Positions 34,676 through 46,199 are shown, counted from the first letter of the stretch. The stretch: 64,000 bases of DNA from Calonectria ilicicola (GCA_020809705.1 CP085828.1:62001-126000); one strand, 5' to 3'. Numbers and translations: made by a program. The notes: generated by a model from the letters alone, not told the origin.

Positions 34676-34835
34676 CGATGCTCCCCTCCCAAACAGCTAG
34701 TCCCGAGCTGTAAGGTCCACGGGCCGGATTAACCTTTTTCCGTTGGTCTGTTATCAACCCCCAAAGAGGCCCCAAGCTGCCCTAGCTTGCGAGAAAAGTG
34801 GGTCCCTTTGTAAGCAGGCCGGAACGGGCTTCCGC

Positions 34836-34925
34836 GGTAAAAACCCTCAAAACCGGGAATCGAACCTAAGCCCACCTGCCTGTAGCAGTTATCGTGTAAC
34901 GGCTGTGCTGTTGACCGCTGTACCA
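34836..34925 (-). promoter_or_regulatory. tRNA-like Pol III promoter unit inside the TRIM
   Basis: Read on the minus strand, an A-box-like TGGTACAGCGG (34925-34915) lies in the right LTR. A perfect B box GGTTCGATTCC (34866-34856) follows 48 nt later, in the interior, and T4/T5 runs lie just beyond (34843-34839). Size and spacing equal a tRNA gene. The cloverleaf is poor: the D arm forms with one mismatch, but the T and acceptor stems fail. So it looks like a tRNA-derived promoter, not a working tRNA. Transcription is inferred. Confidence 0.5.
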
Positions 34926-35029
34926 TAGGGCAAAAGATTGGTCAATAACTGCTATTGCGGCAATTATCGCAGCACCTAACAGCACCTAAGAGCCCTGTAA
35001 GCCCTGTGCCCGCAGGCCAGGTCATAACA
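34895..35029 (-). repeat. TRIM terminal direct repeat, right copy (element 5' LTR)
   Basis: 135 bp, identical to the left copy. On the element strand this is the 5' LTR, and the B box lies 28 nt inside the element. Confidence 0.9.
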
Positions 35030-35924
35030 ATAATAGAACTTATTAATTAGTGCTTTATTGTCCTAATTAAGCTTTGTAGTATAATACCGAAAGTCAGAGA
35101 GATAGGAGCTACAAGAACCAGTTTGAATAAGAGTTCGGATCTTGAGGATAGTATCTTGTTTCTTGTTATGCTTTTTGTGTAAGCTAATAACCTTTTTTTT
35201 AAAGTAATTAAAGCTAGCGAATAGCTTCTAGGTCTCTTTGCTCTAGGACTCCAGGGGGTTACAAATAAAGTTATTTAAATATAATTTTATATTATATAGT
35301 GCCTTACCTTCCATTTATCTAATTACATACTAGACCTTAAGGTCTTCTTGCACAAGACATTATAGGAAGTATTAAAAGTAAGATCTTAACAATATAATCT
35401 ACTATCGCAAGGTTGCAGCTAAACCATTCTACTTAAAGAGCTTTAGGGGCTTAATTGTCTTACCTAGGTCCCTGTGGTAGCTTATAGGTGCTAGTATAGC
35501 TTCAGGTATAGTAATTGCTGGCTATATAGTAGATTCATTTATTAGTAAGTTCAATCCTACTATAATAATAGATTGCAAATTGTTCACTTAAATATTTTAT
35601 ATATTAAAAGAATTTTAAAGTATCTTTTCTATATATACAAGGCATTAATTATTTTCTTTAATATAAAGCTAAGAGTCAATATTAAGCTATTATATCTTAT
35701 TATAGAGCTTCTTATTCTCCTCTTAAAATGCTTTAAATTGCTTATTATCTCCATTATCCTTAAACTCTATCTCTTTCATACTTTTATTATTAGTAGGAGC
35801 TTTAAAGGTAGTAATCTCCTTTCCTTTAGGATAGGAAGTTCCTGAAGATATAGGTTAGGCTAATATTATAATAATATTACTTAGGGTCAACGTAGGTGAT
35901 CCTTCTGAACAAAAGCTCTTAACA

Positions 35925-36258
35925 TATAACAGTTTATGTTAATAGAAAGGGTTAGGTACATCGGTTAAATAACAAAGAAAGATTATTATATCTGGTAATA
36001 GGTCAATCGGTCAAATAGATCAATTGAAGGTAACCAAGTTGTATTGAGAGCTGGCTGTGCCCTAGGTGGCAACAGCCCTTGAAGGTCTTAAATACTAGAT
36101 AAAACACCGGTCCTGACGCCTCAAGGCATTCCCGACAGGTCGGAATAGCTTCATCTTGTCGGGACACTCCTTTAGGCTAGTCCTAACTAGGAAGGGTGGA
36201 TCCCTGTCACCTGACCTTGCGGTCCGGGCTCCCGGGTAGGTCAGTTCGGGTCGTAACA
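35925..36258 (-). repeat. Family-B LTR (5' LTR of the minus-strand element)
   Basis: 334 bp, equal in length to 23197-23530. It is followed by the target duplication ATATA and then the second part of the solo family-A LTR. Confidence 0.93.
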
Positions 36259-36263
36259 ATATA

Positions 36264-36359
36264 TGCCTTGGTGTGCCCTCGCTACCAACATAGTCATGAA
36301 GCTTAATCTAGGTGGATACGGCATAGCCGTAATCCTCTGCCAGGCTTCAGCCTGTGACA
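36264..36359 (-). repeat. Solo LTR of family A, second part
   Basis: 96 bp that complete the LTR begun at 23081, ending CCTGTGACA and followed by ATTTT. It is unmutated relative to the young element's LTR. Confidence 0.95.
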
Positions 36360-36364
36360 ATTTT

Positions 36365-36639
36365 GTTAAATAAAAACTTATAAAATAATAAATATAACCT
36401 AAAATAACTCTCTAAATATTAGACTTTTAAAGATAAAAGTTAAACTATTGAATAGCTGAATTTTTTCTTATTATTATAAGCTAATATAGTATTAATAATA
36501 CTATATATACTGTATAGAAAAATCAAATATTTTGATTTATAATAAATGATTATAAATCCATTGATTTATAATATAAAAGGCTTATAAATCATTGATTTAT
36601 AATATAATTGCTTAGAAATTAAAATATTGAAATTGCTGA
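36365..36639. repeat. AT-rich spacer with repeated ATTGATTTATAAT motifs
   Basis: It lies between the two nests. The motif ATTGATTTATAATATAA and its inverse recur at about 36530-36605, so the strand can fold into several AT hairpins. No gene is visible. Confidence 0.45.
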
Positions 36640-36644
36640 TTAAT

Positions 36645-36695
36645 TGTGAAGGGCTGGTCCTAGGTTTATTCAACCTGAAGAGTGCTCTATATTAG
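36645..36695 (-). repeat. Family-A 3' LTR of copy 2, first part
   Basis: 51 bp starting TGTGAAGGGC. It is interrupted at 36696 by element C and resumes at 43601. Confidence 0.93.
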
Positions 36696-37093
36696 TGTTA
36701 TGACCCAAACGCCCAAAGGCGGTAAATAGGGGCAGAACCTAAATTAATCAGACCAAACTACCCTAGACCGATAAAACTAATTAATAAGAATAAAGTCGAA
36801 TGAGCCCTATTTGACTCTGCTGAAGATTGTAATGAACACTATCGAACTGACCTCGTTTAACTATTACGATAATGGAACCTTAGATAGAAAAGTATATAGA
36901 TGGATTGAGTCCTACTGTAAGGAATGGAACCGATCAGCTTTTAATATAACTTGGTTACCTTAATTGCGATTGACTATTACCTAATGTAATACTTCCATTG
37001 CTTTATTTACTATAATGTGCCTAACTATCCTGCTAACAATAAATCCTTTGTTCTGATTAGTTTATTAAGTTGGGAATTGACTAGACTATTACA
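36696..37093 (+). repeat. Family-C 5' LTR
   Basis: 398 bp, equal in length to the 3' LTR and to the solo LTR at 51086-51483. It is more AT-rich than either because of transitions. Confidence 0.93.
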
Positions 37094-37146
37094 CATTGAA
37101 AGCTCTTATTCAATTAATTACTTACATTAACAATTAAGCAATAACA

Positions 37147-38900
37147 ATGTCTGGAAAGAACCCCGCCGCCACTGCTCCTCCTAGTAACGCTGAGTTAACT
37201 ACAGAACTACAGTAGGTTAAGAAGAAACTTGTAGATGTATAAGCATAACTTAAAGTAGAAAAAGCCGGAACCACTATAGTTGAAGGAAATAAGGGTAAAG
37301 ACATTGGTGAAATTCTAAGACCCCCAGTCCTAGAGCTCTTTCTAGGAAAGGCTGCCGATGTAGTCCCCTTTCTTACCTAAATGAAGGGATACTTCTGCTT
37401 TTTCCTAATATAACTTACAACCTCCAAAGCCCAGGTACTATATACCAAAACCCTCCTTCAAGGGGACGCAGGAGTATAGTTTGAATCTATTATAAGAGAT
37501 TATCTAGAAAATGAGAATAATGCCAACCAAAATGAAGAGACCTAAGAGATCTTTAAAGACTAAGAATATTTCAAAACCACTATTAAAGACAATTTTAATA
37601 CAATTAATATAGAATAATAAGCTATAAACTAGTTATACGAACTTAAATAAATAAAATCCTACAGCTAGTATTCAGCTGAGTTTAAAAGAATTGTAACATA
37701 AACAGCCTAGGATAATAATACATTAATAGAACTTTACTATAAAGGCCTGAAGAGTAAAGTTAAGGATAAAATCTATAAAAAAGATCAGCCAGAGAAACTC
37801 TTAAAGTATATTAAAAGTATTATTAAGATTAATAAAAAATAATTTAATTAATATAAAGAATGTATTTAAGATAATAAAAACCTATATATCCCAAATAAAG
37901 GAAAAATCTAGAATAAGCAACAAAGCACTACACATAGGACTTATTTAGGATCAATGGAACTTAGCGCTACCTAGAGGTATGATAAAAGTAAGATTACCTA
38001 CTTTAACTGTAGGAAAAAAGAATATAAATCCTTTAAATACTACTCCCTAAAAATAAGAAATTAGTTCAAACCTATACTAGAAGGATAGAAATAACTTAAT
38101 ATTATAAAAACTCAATAGACCCTGATACCAGAAGGAAAAGAGGATATTATAGGAAAAGTTATTCTTACTATTATTAAGAAATATAAATCAACTATTATAA
38201 TTAAGTAATGTATAGAAAACCATAAGTTATGCAAGGTAAAACTCACTCTGCAATAAGAAATCAATAAAGCTATCCAAAAAGCATAGTCAACCTGATAAAA
38301 AGGCCAGTCCTGCCTTCCCCACAAATAGTTAGAATAAGCCAAGAAGATAGGAATCCTTACATCCATTCTAGATGTGTATATTAATAAAGCACCAGCATGG
38401 TAGGATACTTGCACTTATAATAAAAATGGAAATAGGAAATGGATAATTAATATTAAAAGAATAGCCTAATAAATCAGGGAACCCTTGTAGGATAGAGACA
38501 AAGTCTTCCTACTTATGTAAAGTAAATGGCAATTAGGAAACCATAACCCCTAACCTATCCAATATAAGAAGAATAACCCTAAACTAAACATAGCACACAA
38601 AGAACATAAGAACATCTTATAAATAAGCTACTACAACCACAACTACTTCTAATATATAGAACAAAAGCAACATATAATATACTTTCCTATTAAGGTAGAA
38701 GATATAGTTATCCACTGCGCCTATAGAAGACACTTCAACCGACATAAAGTAATAGAAAGAAATCCTCACTATTAGTTCATTATATTGGAACTAGATAAGC
38801 TTAAATTCCCTAATTACAGCAAACTACCCTAGAATAAATATTAAGACCCTAAATGTAATATCTATATAATAGATAAAGTAATAGCTTAGTACCAAATAAA
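37147..38900 (+). pseudogene. Element C gag relic
   Basis: It opens with ATG 37147 (MSGKNPAATAPPSNAELTTE) and continues past stops into GKGKDIGEILRPPVLELFLG-like text and a capsid region to about 37860. A later Cys-poor stretch (ITYFNCRKKEYKS-like, 37990-38030) may be a degraded zinc knuckle. Stops fall at positions expected to be Gln or Trp. Confidence 0.7.
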
Positions 38901-41900
38901 ACTAAAAAATAAACAAAGCCCCCTATAGGAGAGCAGCAAGAGCGGCCAGGGTAATAATCCCCAGAGTTACCAAAAGAACTCCTTAAAAAAGCTTTATACT
39001 TTATAATTAAAAAGCAATCCTAATAATAATTAAAAATAAAAGTAAAGATTAAAAGAAAGTAATATAATATTATAGTAGATAGTGGAGTTAAGCGAAACTA
39101 CATAAATCCTTAAGTAGTTAATGAACTTTAGCTATTATAGATAATAAAAGTTGACTTATATGAAATTATTAATATAGAAGGAACACCCTTTAGATATAAT
39201 AATAGTATTATAGATAAGAAGATTGATTACCTAAAAGTCTTTATTAAAAGAAAAAACCAAGGAATAACCTTTAATATTATTAATATCAAATAATACAACC
39301 TAGTCTTAGGATACCTATAGTTATACCAATACAACCCTAATATCTGCTAGCGTACTAGCCAGGTGCAAATACCTAAGGAGTATAATGCAGCTAGTAATAT
39401 TTCTATAAAACATAATAAGAGATCTTGAACTTCTAGCCCTAACCAAGTAAAAGACATAAATAAAAGAGAATCTTCACCACCTAAAGAAACAAAATACAAA
39501 TATAAGAATAATTAAAAAAGGTAAAAATAATAAACAATCACCTACCTTAGAACATAATTCTAATAAATCGATAAAAGCCTTAAGAAAATGAAGGCTAAAG
39601 CAGAAACAGATAGACTACACAATATACCCCTACAATACCGAATCTATAAAAAGCTCTTTACAGAAGAACTAGACATTGGACTACCTAAGTTTAGCCAGTG
39701 AGATCACAAAATCGTCCTTAAAAATAGATCTAATACCTAATTTTACCTTATTTATAATCTCAATTAAATTAAGCTTAATACCTTAAAGGAATATATCCAA
39801 GATATACTTAAAAAAGATATATCTATATTTCAAACTCTAAAGCTAGTTACCTTATTATATTTGTGCCTAAGAAAAACAAGAAGCTACATCTTATTATAGA
39901 TTACTAATAGCTTAATAATATTACTATTAAAGATTACACTCTACTACTATTAATTAATAAAATAAAGGATTACCTTTATAGAGCTAATATCTTTACTGCA
40001 CTAGATCTTAAAGGAATATATAATCTTATTTATATTAAAGAAGAACATAAATGAAAAACTACTTTCCAAACTAAGTTTAGACTATTTGAATACCTAGTTA
40101 TACCTTTTGGACTTATAAATACACCAGCATTATTTTAGCAAATAATAACTAATATATTATAAGAATACTTAAATATCTTTATTATCTACTACCTGGACGA
40201 TATCCTTATCTTCTCTAAAAATAAAGAAGAATATAAAGAATATATTCATAAGGTCTTAAAAGCCCTCTAAGATACTAAACTTCTAATTAAACTAGAAAAA
40301 AGTAAGTTCTACACTCAAGAAGTAGAATTTCTAGGACATATTATTAGCCCTAACAAAATTCATATAGACCTAAAGAAAGTTACTACAGTAAAAGATTGAA
40401 AGGAACCTACTAATATAAAGAAAGTACAAGCCTTCCTTAGATTTACTAACTATTACCGAAGATTTATTAAAGGATTTAGTAAAATCACCTTAGGTATAAT
40501 AGAACTAACTAAGAAAGGAATTACCTTTTGATAGGGAAATAAAGCATAACAATCATTCGAAGCTATAAAAAATGCTATTTTAGAAGAACCTATCCTTATA
40601 ATATTCAACCCTAATAAGCCTATAGAGCTAGAAACCGATATATCAGACTTCGCCCTAGAGGCCCAGATCGGACAACAAGATGAAAAAGGAAACCTACATC
40701 CTATAACATTCTACTTATATAAATTACATAGCCCTAAGCTAAATTACCTTATCTACAATAAAGAATTCCTTACTATTATTAATGCTTTTAAAGAATTCTA
40801 ATAATATCTTTTAAAAAGTAATTACAAAATTATAATATATATTGACTATAAAAACATTACCTACTTTATAACCACTCAAAAACTTAATAAAAAGCAACTA
40901 CAATATATAGAATACCTATCCGAATTCAACTATTAAATCATTCATATCAAAGGAACTGAAAACAGCTGCGCCAATATAATCAGCCGCTGACCTAACTATA
41001 ATATAGAAAAACCAAAAACACAAGAAAAACTATTAATCTATAATACTAATAGAGGACTAGAACAAGCCCTAATTAATAGAATAATAATAGAAATAAAGAA
41101 AATAATTATTATTATAAGAGTAGGAGGATTACTATATATAATTAGAACCATTACCACGGAAATACCAACATAATAAGTGGAATAAGGTAATCTACTATTA
41201 AGGAAAATTGAAGAATATAATCTAGCACTTCCAGAAGAAGAAAAACAGACTATCTACAAGTACTAGAAGAACATCAAATGGAATTAATAAAGGATATTTA
41301 TAAATATCCCTTGTATAGCTATAAAGGTATTAATAAAATCCTTAAATAAGTTAAATAGATATTTTCCTTTAGTAAGATGAAAAAGAAAGTTGAATAAGTA
41401 TGTAAAGAATGCAGCCTATATTAACACTCTAAAAAACCAAGACATAAACCATACAGATTATTGCAACCATCCCTTGTCGCACAATGATCATAAGACTTAA
41501 TTATAATGGACTTTATTACTAACCTCCCCTTATCAGCAGACCCTACTATAGGAGTATACTATAATAATATTTTCATTATTATTAATCATTTTATAAAAGT
41601 AGCCTATTACCTTCCTTATAATAAAGCAATAAATGAAGACCAATTCGCCTACCTTTTCTTTTGGTATATAGTTGTTATATATGGATTACCAATAGAAATT
41701 ATATCTAACAGAGGACAACCATTTATATCTAAATTCTAACAAAGCTTAATATCATTAATAGGACTAAACCACAAGCTTAGTACAGTATTTTACCCCCAGA
41801 TAGACAAACAAACCGAACATTAAAACCAAGAAATCAAGCAATATCTACAATACTATATAAATTATAAATAAACTAATTAGGTAGAAAAACTGCCTATTAT

Positions 41901-42540
41901 ATAATTAGTATATAATATATCCTATAATCATAGTATTAAAATAATACTAATAAAAGCCAACTTTGGCTTTACATTGGACGCTTACTAAGCCCCTTTAGAA
42001 GGCATAATCTAAGTAAAAGTAATAATTAAGTTAGATAATCTAAGAAAATTATATAAAGAAATAAAGATAGAACTTAAGTTTATTTGTAATATAATAAAAA
42101 GATATTATAATTTAAAAAGGCTGAAGGGATTATCCTTCTTGGAGGGAGATATAGTCTACTTAGCAACAAAAAATCTTACAATAAAAAGACAAAACAAAAA
42201 AATCAACTTTACATAAATTAAACCATACCTAATTAAAAGAAAAATATCAGAAAACAACTACAAACTTGACCTCCTAGACAATATTAAGGTTCACTCTATC
42301 TTCTATATCTTACTATTAGAACCTGGCGATGGTATCTAGGTGAATATAGGACCTAAATATAAACTATAAATAGAAAACTTAGAAGACTAGTAAGAAGTAA
42401 AGAAAATATTATAAAGAAGAGAGGAAGATAGAAAATTTAAAATTAAATAAAAAGGCTATAAAGAAATAACCTAAGAACCCACCAAACATCTTATATATTA
42501 CTTAAAGATACTGGAAGTATTTCTCCGGAATCAACACAAA
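38900..42540 (+). pseudogene. Element C pol relic: protease, RT, RNase H, integrase
   Basis: Recognisable blocks are YYLDDILIFSKNKEEYKEYI in RT (40190-40250), FLGHIISPNKI (40330-40360), [15 protein letters not shown] (40440-40485), the RNase H start NKPIELETDISDF (40612-40650), and the integrase core MDFITNLPLSADPT with a 77-codon open stretch (41506-41739). About 30 stops are spread along it. It is clearly dead. Confidence 0.8.
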
Positions 42541-42549
42541 GGAAATCGG

Positions 42550-43137
42550 GCAAACCGCTCCAGTCAATAACCCTATAATCCTTGAGTAATTATACCTTCG
42601 ATAACGCAAACACCTCCACACACTCCTTTTCCTCTAATTCATCCAAATCCTCGCAACCCCGAGAAATCATCTCCTTTACCTTCTCACATAAATGCCGCTC
42701 CTAAGTATACAAACGCTATAATTGAGCCAAAGCACTTATTAAATCTGCCTTAGCTTTCTCCTTTTCCCCATCAATCCAATCCTTCTTATAGGAAACCTGC
42801 TCAACTAAAGAAAAATAAGCACATAAAGCCAAGGAAAGGAAAAAATATACTTATAAGTCTAAGTAGAAACACCTCCAAAATCATATCTAGAATACTTATT
42901 CTTCACGCAAAATTCATAGTAGCTTTTTCCTTTAGCCACAATATAGGACAGCTGCCTAGCGCGAAAACAAGCCGAACAACAAGGTATTTTAAAGCCAAAT
43001 TTGTTGATTAACTTGGCAATATCCTTTTGACGAGCTTCAGTTACCTTAGAATGAGGTACAACCTTAATAACGCGACCTAACATCCTATCAGTACCAGAAA
43101 TCATAAAAATAAAAAGAGGAAAATATATAGTAGTCAA
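42550..43137 (-). pseudogene. Antisense ORF of element C: Cys-rich knuckle plus coiled coil
   Basis: A 92-codon minus-strand frame starts just inside the 3' LTR (43137-42859). It contains PCCSACFRAR, then SYIVAKGKSYYEFCVKNKY and SRYDFGG. The Tyr residues sit where fungal retroelement-linked proteins of this kind have Cys (C-x2-C, C, C-x2-C, CD), consistent with transition decay. Beyond a stop the strand goes on with Lys/Glu-rich helical text (WIDGEKEKAKADLISALAQL, EKVKEMISRG, EDLDELEEKE). Such antisense ORFs between pol and the 3' LTR occur in some fungal gypsy elements, to my knowledge. Function unknown. Confidence 0.6.
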
Positions 43138-43197
43138 GGGTGGGGAAACTGGCCTATTTACCTGGTCTTAGGATAAGACCAATAGAGGGGAGTATTG

Positions 43198-43595
43198 TGT
43201 TATGACCTAAACGCCTAAAGGCAGTAAACAAGGGCAGAACCCAAACCAATCAGATCAAACTACCCTAGACCAATAAAACCAACCAATAAGAATAAAGTCA
43301 AACGAGCCCCATTCAACTCTGCTGAAGATCGCAACAAACACTGTCGAACCGACCCCATTCGACTATTGCAATAACAGAACCTTAAATAAAAAAGTATATA
43401 GACAGATCAAGTCCCACCGTAAGGAATGGAACCGATCAGCTTTCAATACAACTTGGTTACCTCAATTACAATTAACTATTACCTAACATAATACTTCCAT
43501 TGCTCTATTTACCATAACGCGCCTAACCATCCTGCCAACAATAAACCCTTCGTTCTGATTGGTTCATCAAGTTGGGAATTGACCAGACCGTTACA
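43198..43595 (+). repeat. Family-C 3' LTR
   Basis: 398 bp beginning TGTTATGACC and ending CCGTTACA, followed by the target duplication ATTAG. Confidence 0.93.
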
Positions 43596-43600
43596 ATTAG

Positions 43601-43761
43601 TCTATCTAAAGCTAAGGAGGAAGAAGAAGAAGACAATCAGAAGAATGTGTTCTTCTAATTATATATGCCTTAATGTGCCCTCACTACCAACATAGTCATG
43701 AAGCTTAATCTAGGTGGATACAATATAGCTATAATCCTCTGCCAGACTTTAGCCTGTAATA
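43601..43761 (-). repeat. Family-A 3' LTR of copy 2, second part
   Basis: 161 bp; with 36645-36695 it makes 212 bp. Its CAATATAGCTATAATCC replaces CGGCATAGCCGTAATCC of the young LTR, all transitions. It borders the reversed polypurine tract TTACCCCCCCTCTC. Confidence 0.92.
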
Positions 43762-44552
43762 TTACCCCCCCTCTCTTCCAAGCGATAACTTTGTTACTTT
43801 GGTACTATATACTCACTCACCGGGCCATCTAATTCCATAATCGGCCTATAGGTAGCTTTATATATATCCAAGGCTTCTAGCTCCATTAAGAACTCTACTG
43901 GTTGCCAAGTAGGTTCTTTATAGTTATACTATTGAACAAGAGCTTCTCGGATCTTGCCTCGTCCTTATTGCTTCCACCTAGTATATAGGATTTCTTCGAC
44001 TATCCACTTATCTTCGTTATCTACCTAAATTAGCGGGGGCTAGAAGTTATCCTGTTGTTGTCCTGGCAAGGGATCTTGTTATACTTTTCTCAAGAGGTTA
44101 ATATAGAATCGTGGGTATATTGCCCTAGGCATATCAATCTCTACTACATATGTATCTATTACCTTTGTTATAGTGTATTGCTGATGTAGCCAATCTAGCT
44201 TCTTGCAAGGCCTAGGGGACTTATAGTTGGTCAGATTAACCTAGACCTTATCTCTAATCTTAAACCTCTTTGCTAGCATCTACTTCTTATTTATTACTTG
44301 TTCATAGCGCTATTGTATTACAGTCACTACAGCCTGTGCAAATTCTATAGTGTCTTGAATCTTCTATAGTAGGTTCCTAGCCTAGGCCTTATTGCTACTC
44401 AGTAGTAACTCCACAGCAATCTCCTGGACTTTAAAGAGCTCTATATAATACCTATACTCTAAGAAGAAAAGACTCATCCCTATAGCCAAGTTCTCACAAT
44501 TATTCAATATTAACTGCGCTACTAGGAGATAATAACCCCAATCCTTCTGCAA
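43762..44552 (-). pseudogene. Family-A copy 2: chromodomain and integrase C-terminal part
   Basis: Minus-strand text mirrors 31000-31800 of copy 1, including the equivalent of NCENLAIGMSLFFLEYRYYI (44382-44585 frame). It is cut at 44557 by element D. Confidence 0.8.
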
Positions 44553-44557
44553 ATAGC

Positions 44558-44772
44558 TGTAAAGATGTGGGACCAAGAGGACCAATCAAGCACGCATACC
44601 GAATGTGTACTAGCGCAAGACGCTATAGGGCAAGGACGCCCACAATAGTATCATGTAGTGAGCGCAGGTGAACGGTTCTACGGTTTATCAAGTTGAAGTC
44701 TTGGTAATAAGAATAGAGGTCTATTGTAGTCCCATTTATACTTCACCCTAGTCGTGAATCCAGTTCATTACA
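44558..44772 (+). repeat. Family-D 5' LTR
   Basis: 215 bp, more mutated than its 3' partner. Confidence 0.92.
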
Positions 44773-44815
44773 ATTCTTTAACTTCTCTTCCTTCAGGAGA
44801 CTGGCACATTGCACA

Positions 44816-46140
44816 ATGGGCAGAGCTACTAGAAGCTCAGGAAGGGTTGGTACTACACTACCGCTTCCCGAGCCGACAAGGACTCGCCGCAGTAGGCAAG
44901 AGCTATAAATGCAGGCTATGCGTAGCCAAGAGTGTGAACAGGAACTCCGAGAAGAGCTTGTCCAGAGGGGCAGAGCTCTGGAGAATCCAGATGCACCTTC
45001 TATTCTAATCTCTGAGAGTACCTTAATTATAAAGCCAAAGGAGCAAGAACCTCGAGATTTAGAGAATATTAGGGAGTAGATGCTACTGTTGCCTATAGTG
45101 CAAACCCCATATAATGCAGAGGAAACTACAATATCTATAAGAGACTTTATAATTATAATAGCTCAGCAGCAGAAACAGTTCCAAATGCAGCAGCAGTAGC
45201 TTCAGGCTCAGCAGCAGCAATTCCAGACGGACATACTACGCCAGTTGGCTGTACAGCCCAGCGTAGGTCCAAGGAAGGACTATGAGAAACCTCCATCGTA
45301 TAATTGCGAGAGGCTCAATGAAGATGCATCGGGTGTCCAAGTCGATGACTGGATCTATGCTATTAAAGCTGGTAATAGCTTGCGGCTAGGTAGTTCTACT
45401 GCACAGTGTATAGAGTGGGCTATGACCAAGTTCTCGTACCCTCTACAGACGCAATAGTGTAACCATATTAGGGGGCTTGCTAGCCAAGACCCTTTGTGGG
45501 AAGACTTTTTTGCCTTTGTGTATAAGATGCATATTGACCTAGATCTACGCGAGTGCTAGCTCTACAATAAGTTACTATCTTTAAAGTAGAAGAAGGATTA
45601 TACACCGCGATAGCACTTTGCTGCGTGGACGGCCCTACACACTGCACTGGGCACTGAAGGCCTAAAGGATAATGCTATCTTAGCTCATCAGTATTATTTC
45701 GGGCTATAGCCTAAGCTAAAAGTAGAAATATTAAAACAAAAAGTAAAGCTTAAGAAGCTTTATAAAGTAGCTAATAAAGCTAAGCGGCTTTGGACCTATC
45801 TTTATCAAGATAACCAAGGAGTACAAGAGGGTAGTGGTATTAAAAGACCACTCCCCGACCAGCAAGAAGGCTCTCGGAAGCAATATTCCAGTAATTATAG
45901 AGGCTAAGGCAGAGGCTGAGGCAGAGGTGGAAGCCGAGGAGGCACACCCAGACCAACCTCTTCGAGAGATGGTACTGAATCTATTTCTTCTATTACTCCT
46001 GGTAGTATAGAGAAGGTTGCTAATCCTAACCATATCTAACTTCCAATTTACTATACTTATAATAAGGAAGGTCACATTTCTCCCCATTGTCTATTACAAT
46101 AGAAGGATAGTGCACCCTCTAAAGCTGCTAAAGTTTAGAT
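44816..46140 (+). pseudogene. Element D gag relic
   Basis: The frame from ATG 44816 (MGRATRSSGRVGTTLPLPEP) runs with scattered stops through a Gln-rich segment (45165-45245) and a capsid-like region (LNEDASGVQVDDWIYAIKAG, 45310-45370). It ends in an Arg/Gly stretch and a degraded knuckle, YTYNKEGHISPHC, where the first two Cys read Tyr. Stops sit at Gln or Trp positions. Confidence 0.75.
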
Positions 46141-46199
46141 TGTTAATAGTAACTTTACTGAAATGGACTTATTGGAAAATAAGTAGGCGTGAGCTTGAT

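Larger units (their letters stand above)
34541..35029 (-). mobile_element. TRIM-like mini LTR element, 489 bp, with tRNA-type promoter boxes
   Basis: Two identical 135-bp terminal direct repeats (34541-34675, 34895-35029) start TG and end CA, and a 5-bp target duplication ATAAT lies at 34536-34540 and 35030-35034. The 219-bp interior has no credible ORF. A purine tract GGGAGGGGAG abuts the left LTR on the minus strand, giving the orientation. The termini (minus-strand TGTTATGACC...CCGTTACA) match those of families B and C. It is GC-normal in an AT-rich host, so it is young or too short to be mutated. Confidence 0.88.
23197..36258 (-). mobile_element. Family-B Ty3/gypsy retrotransposon, decayed, host of two further insertions
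   Basis: Paired 334-bp LTRs (23197-23530 and 35925-36258) start TG and end CA, and the 5-bp target duplication ATATA lies at 23192-23196 and 36259-36263. Coding relics read on the minus strand. Without the nested element A (5,369 bp plus TSD) and TRIM (489 bp plus TSD) the element is about 7.2 kb. A purine tract (reverse of TCTTCCCTC) lies just inside the left LTR, as expected for the 3' end of a minus-strand element. It landed in the TATA-like stretch of the solo LTR. Confidence 0.93.
36696..43595 (+). mobile_element. Family-C Ty3/gypsy retrotransposon, 6,900 bp, heavily mutated
   Basis: 398-bp LTRs at 36696-37093 and 43198-43595 (TGTTATGACC...CCGTTACA, decayed in the 5' copy) and target duplication ATTAG (36691-36695 and 43596-43600). 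A purine tract AATAGAGGGGAG lies next to the 3' LTR. Gag and pol read on the plus strand with many stops, and an antisense ORF relic lies between pol and the 3' LTR. It inserted into the 3' LTR of copy 2 of family A. Confidence 0.95.

Noticed and set aside
34855..34870. Primer binding site (tRNA complement) for the TRIM
   Set aside because: On the orientation set by the polypurine tract the sequence has tRNA sense, not antisense, and it lies 25-30 nt inside the LTR rather than next to it.
34850..34940. A genuine tRNA gene in the TRIM
   Set aside because: A and B boxes fit, but the acceptor and T stems do not pair and position 33 is not T; kept only as a promoter-like unit.
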